From: an uncultured Treponema sp.
Lineage (GTDB): Bacteria; Spirochaetota; Spirochaetia; Treponematales; Treponemataceae
Length of the DNA stretch: 10,337 nucleotides
Direction: 5' to 3'
Assembly (NCBI GenBank): GCA_937893155.1
Contig: CALBGU010000248.1
Coordinates: 1 to 10,337 of the forward strand
The first letter of the stretch is position 1, and each line of letters begins with the position of its first letter. Positions 10,325-10,337 of this stretch are shown here, in pieces. The notes beneath the pieces are model-generated. The model ran no database searches. It was not told where the DNA came from and saw only the letters and a list, made by a program, of their open reading frames with translations. The translations under genes and the position numbers were made by a program.

Positions 10325-10337
10325 AGATCGGAAGAGC
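10325..10337 (+). other. Untrimmed Illumina adapter at contig end
   Basis: The last 13 bases are AGATCGGAAGAGC, identical to the common start of Illumina TruSeq adapters. An exact match placed precisely at the window edge shows that the contig end comes from adapter read-through and is not genomic. Confidence 0.93.

Noticed and set aside
1..10337. tRNA or rRNA genes
   Set aside because: No cloverleaf with a GTTCRANNC-type T-arm or conserved rRNA stretch was recognised by eye; an automated tRNA scan was not possible.

Overview
The window reads as a draft contig from a spirochaete, most likely a Treponema, carrying phage or prophage genes. The genus call rests on recall of family resemblance (HU-like/DUF4469 protein, B12-type radical SAM start, hairpin repeat at the right edge) and is not proven by the sequence. 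Host-like DNA lies at both sides (about 790-2479 and 9560-10324) and phage-like genes fill 2480-9540. A damaged phage-type DNA methyltransferase lies at the far left.

Layout. 1-112: two tiny edge fragments on the minus strand. About 110-348: a GC-richer piece encoding part of a membrane protein on the plus strand, apparently foreign, which interrupts the methyltransferase (345-787, minus) that also carries an in-frame TAG. 820-1001: nine units spaced exactly 21 bp, each with a CCTAGA...TAGG-like core. 1010-2147: a small helical protein and an HU-like DNA-binding protein with a DUF4469-like C-terminus, then a terminator. 2213-2479: a long inverted repeat, a CRISPR-leader-like stretch and one type I-C-like CRISPR repeat. 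Directly after that repeat, with no second repeat, runs the 3' two-thirds of a phage major capsid gene. The simplest reading is a join made through a spacer identical to its protospacer.

3151-6845: a small capsid-adjacent gene, a minus-strand Rz/Rz1-like spanin pair with overlapping frames, a divergent holin-like gene, a virion-associated protein, a MuF-like protein with a candidate nuclease-toxin domain, and a small conserved phage protein. 6848-8152: five small minus-strand genes in one tight operon with a recognisable promoter. 8258-8906: a divergent plus-strand operon that starts with a 42-residue polybasic membrane peptide, continues with a two-helix membrane protein and ends with a ribbon-helix-helix-like gene broken by TAA. 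8948-9540: a second lysis pair (XhlA-like protein plus a lipoprotein paralogous to the first outer spanin).

9586-9760: a second array of nine units at exactly 21 bp, different in sequence from the first. 9763-9901: a 139-bp element bounded by 19-bp inverted repeats and packed with hairpins. 9936-10324: the start of a B12-binding/radical SAM protein, cut off by 13 bases of untrimmed Illumina adapter at 10325-10337.

The main caution is assembly quality. The adapter end, the foreign insert and the CRISPR-capsid junction each look artefactual, so gene order across them should not be trusted without reads. The two 21-bp arrays, the inverted-repeat element, the polybasic mini-protein and the implied spacer-phage match are the signals most worth following.
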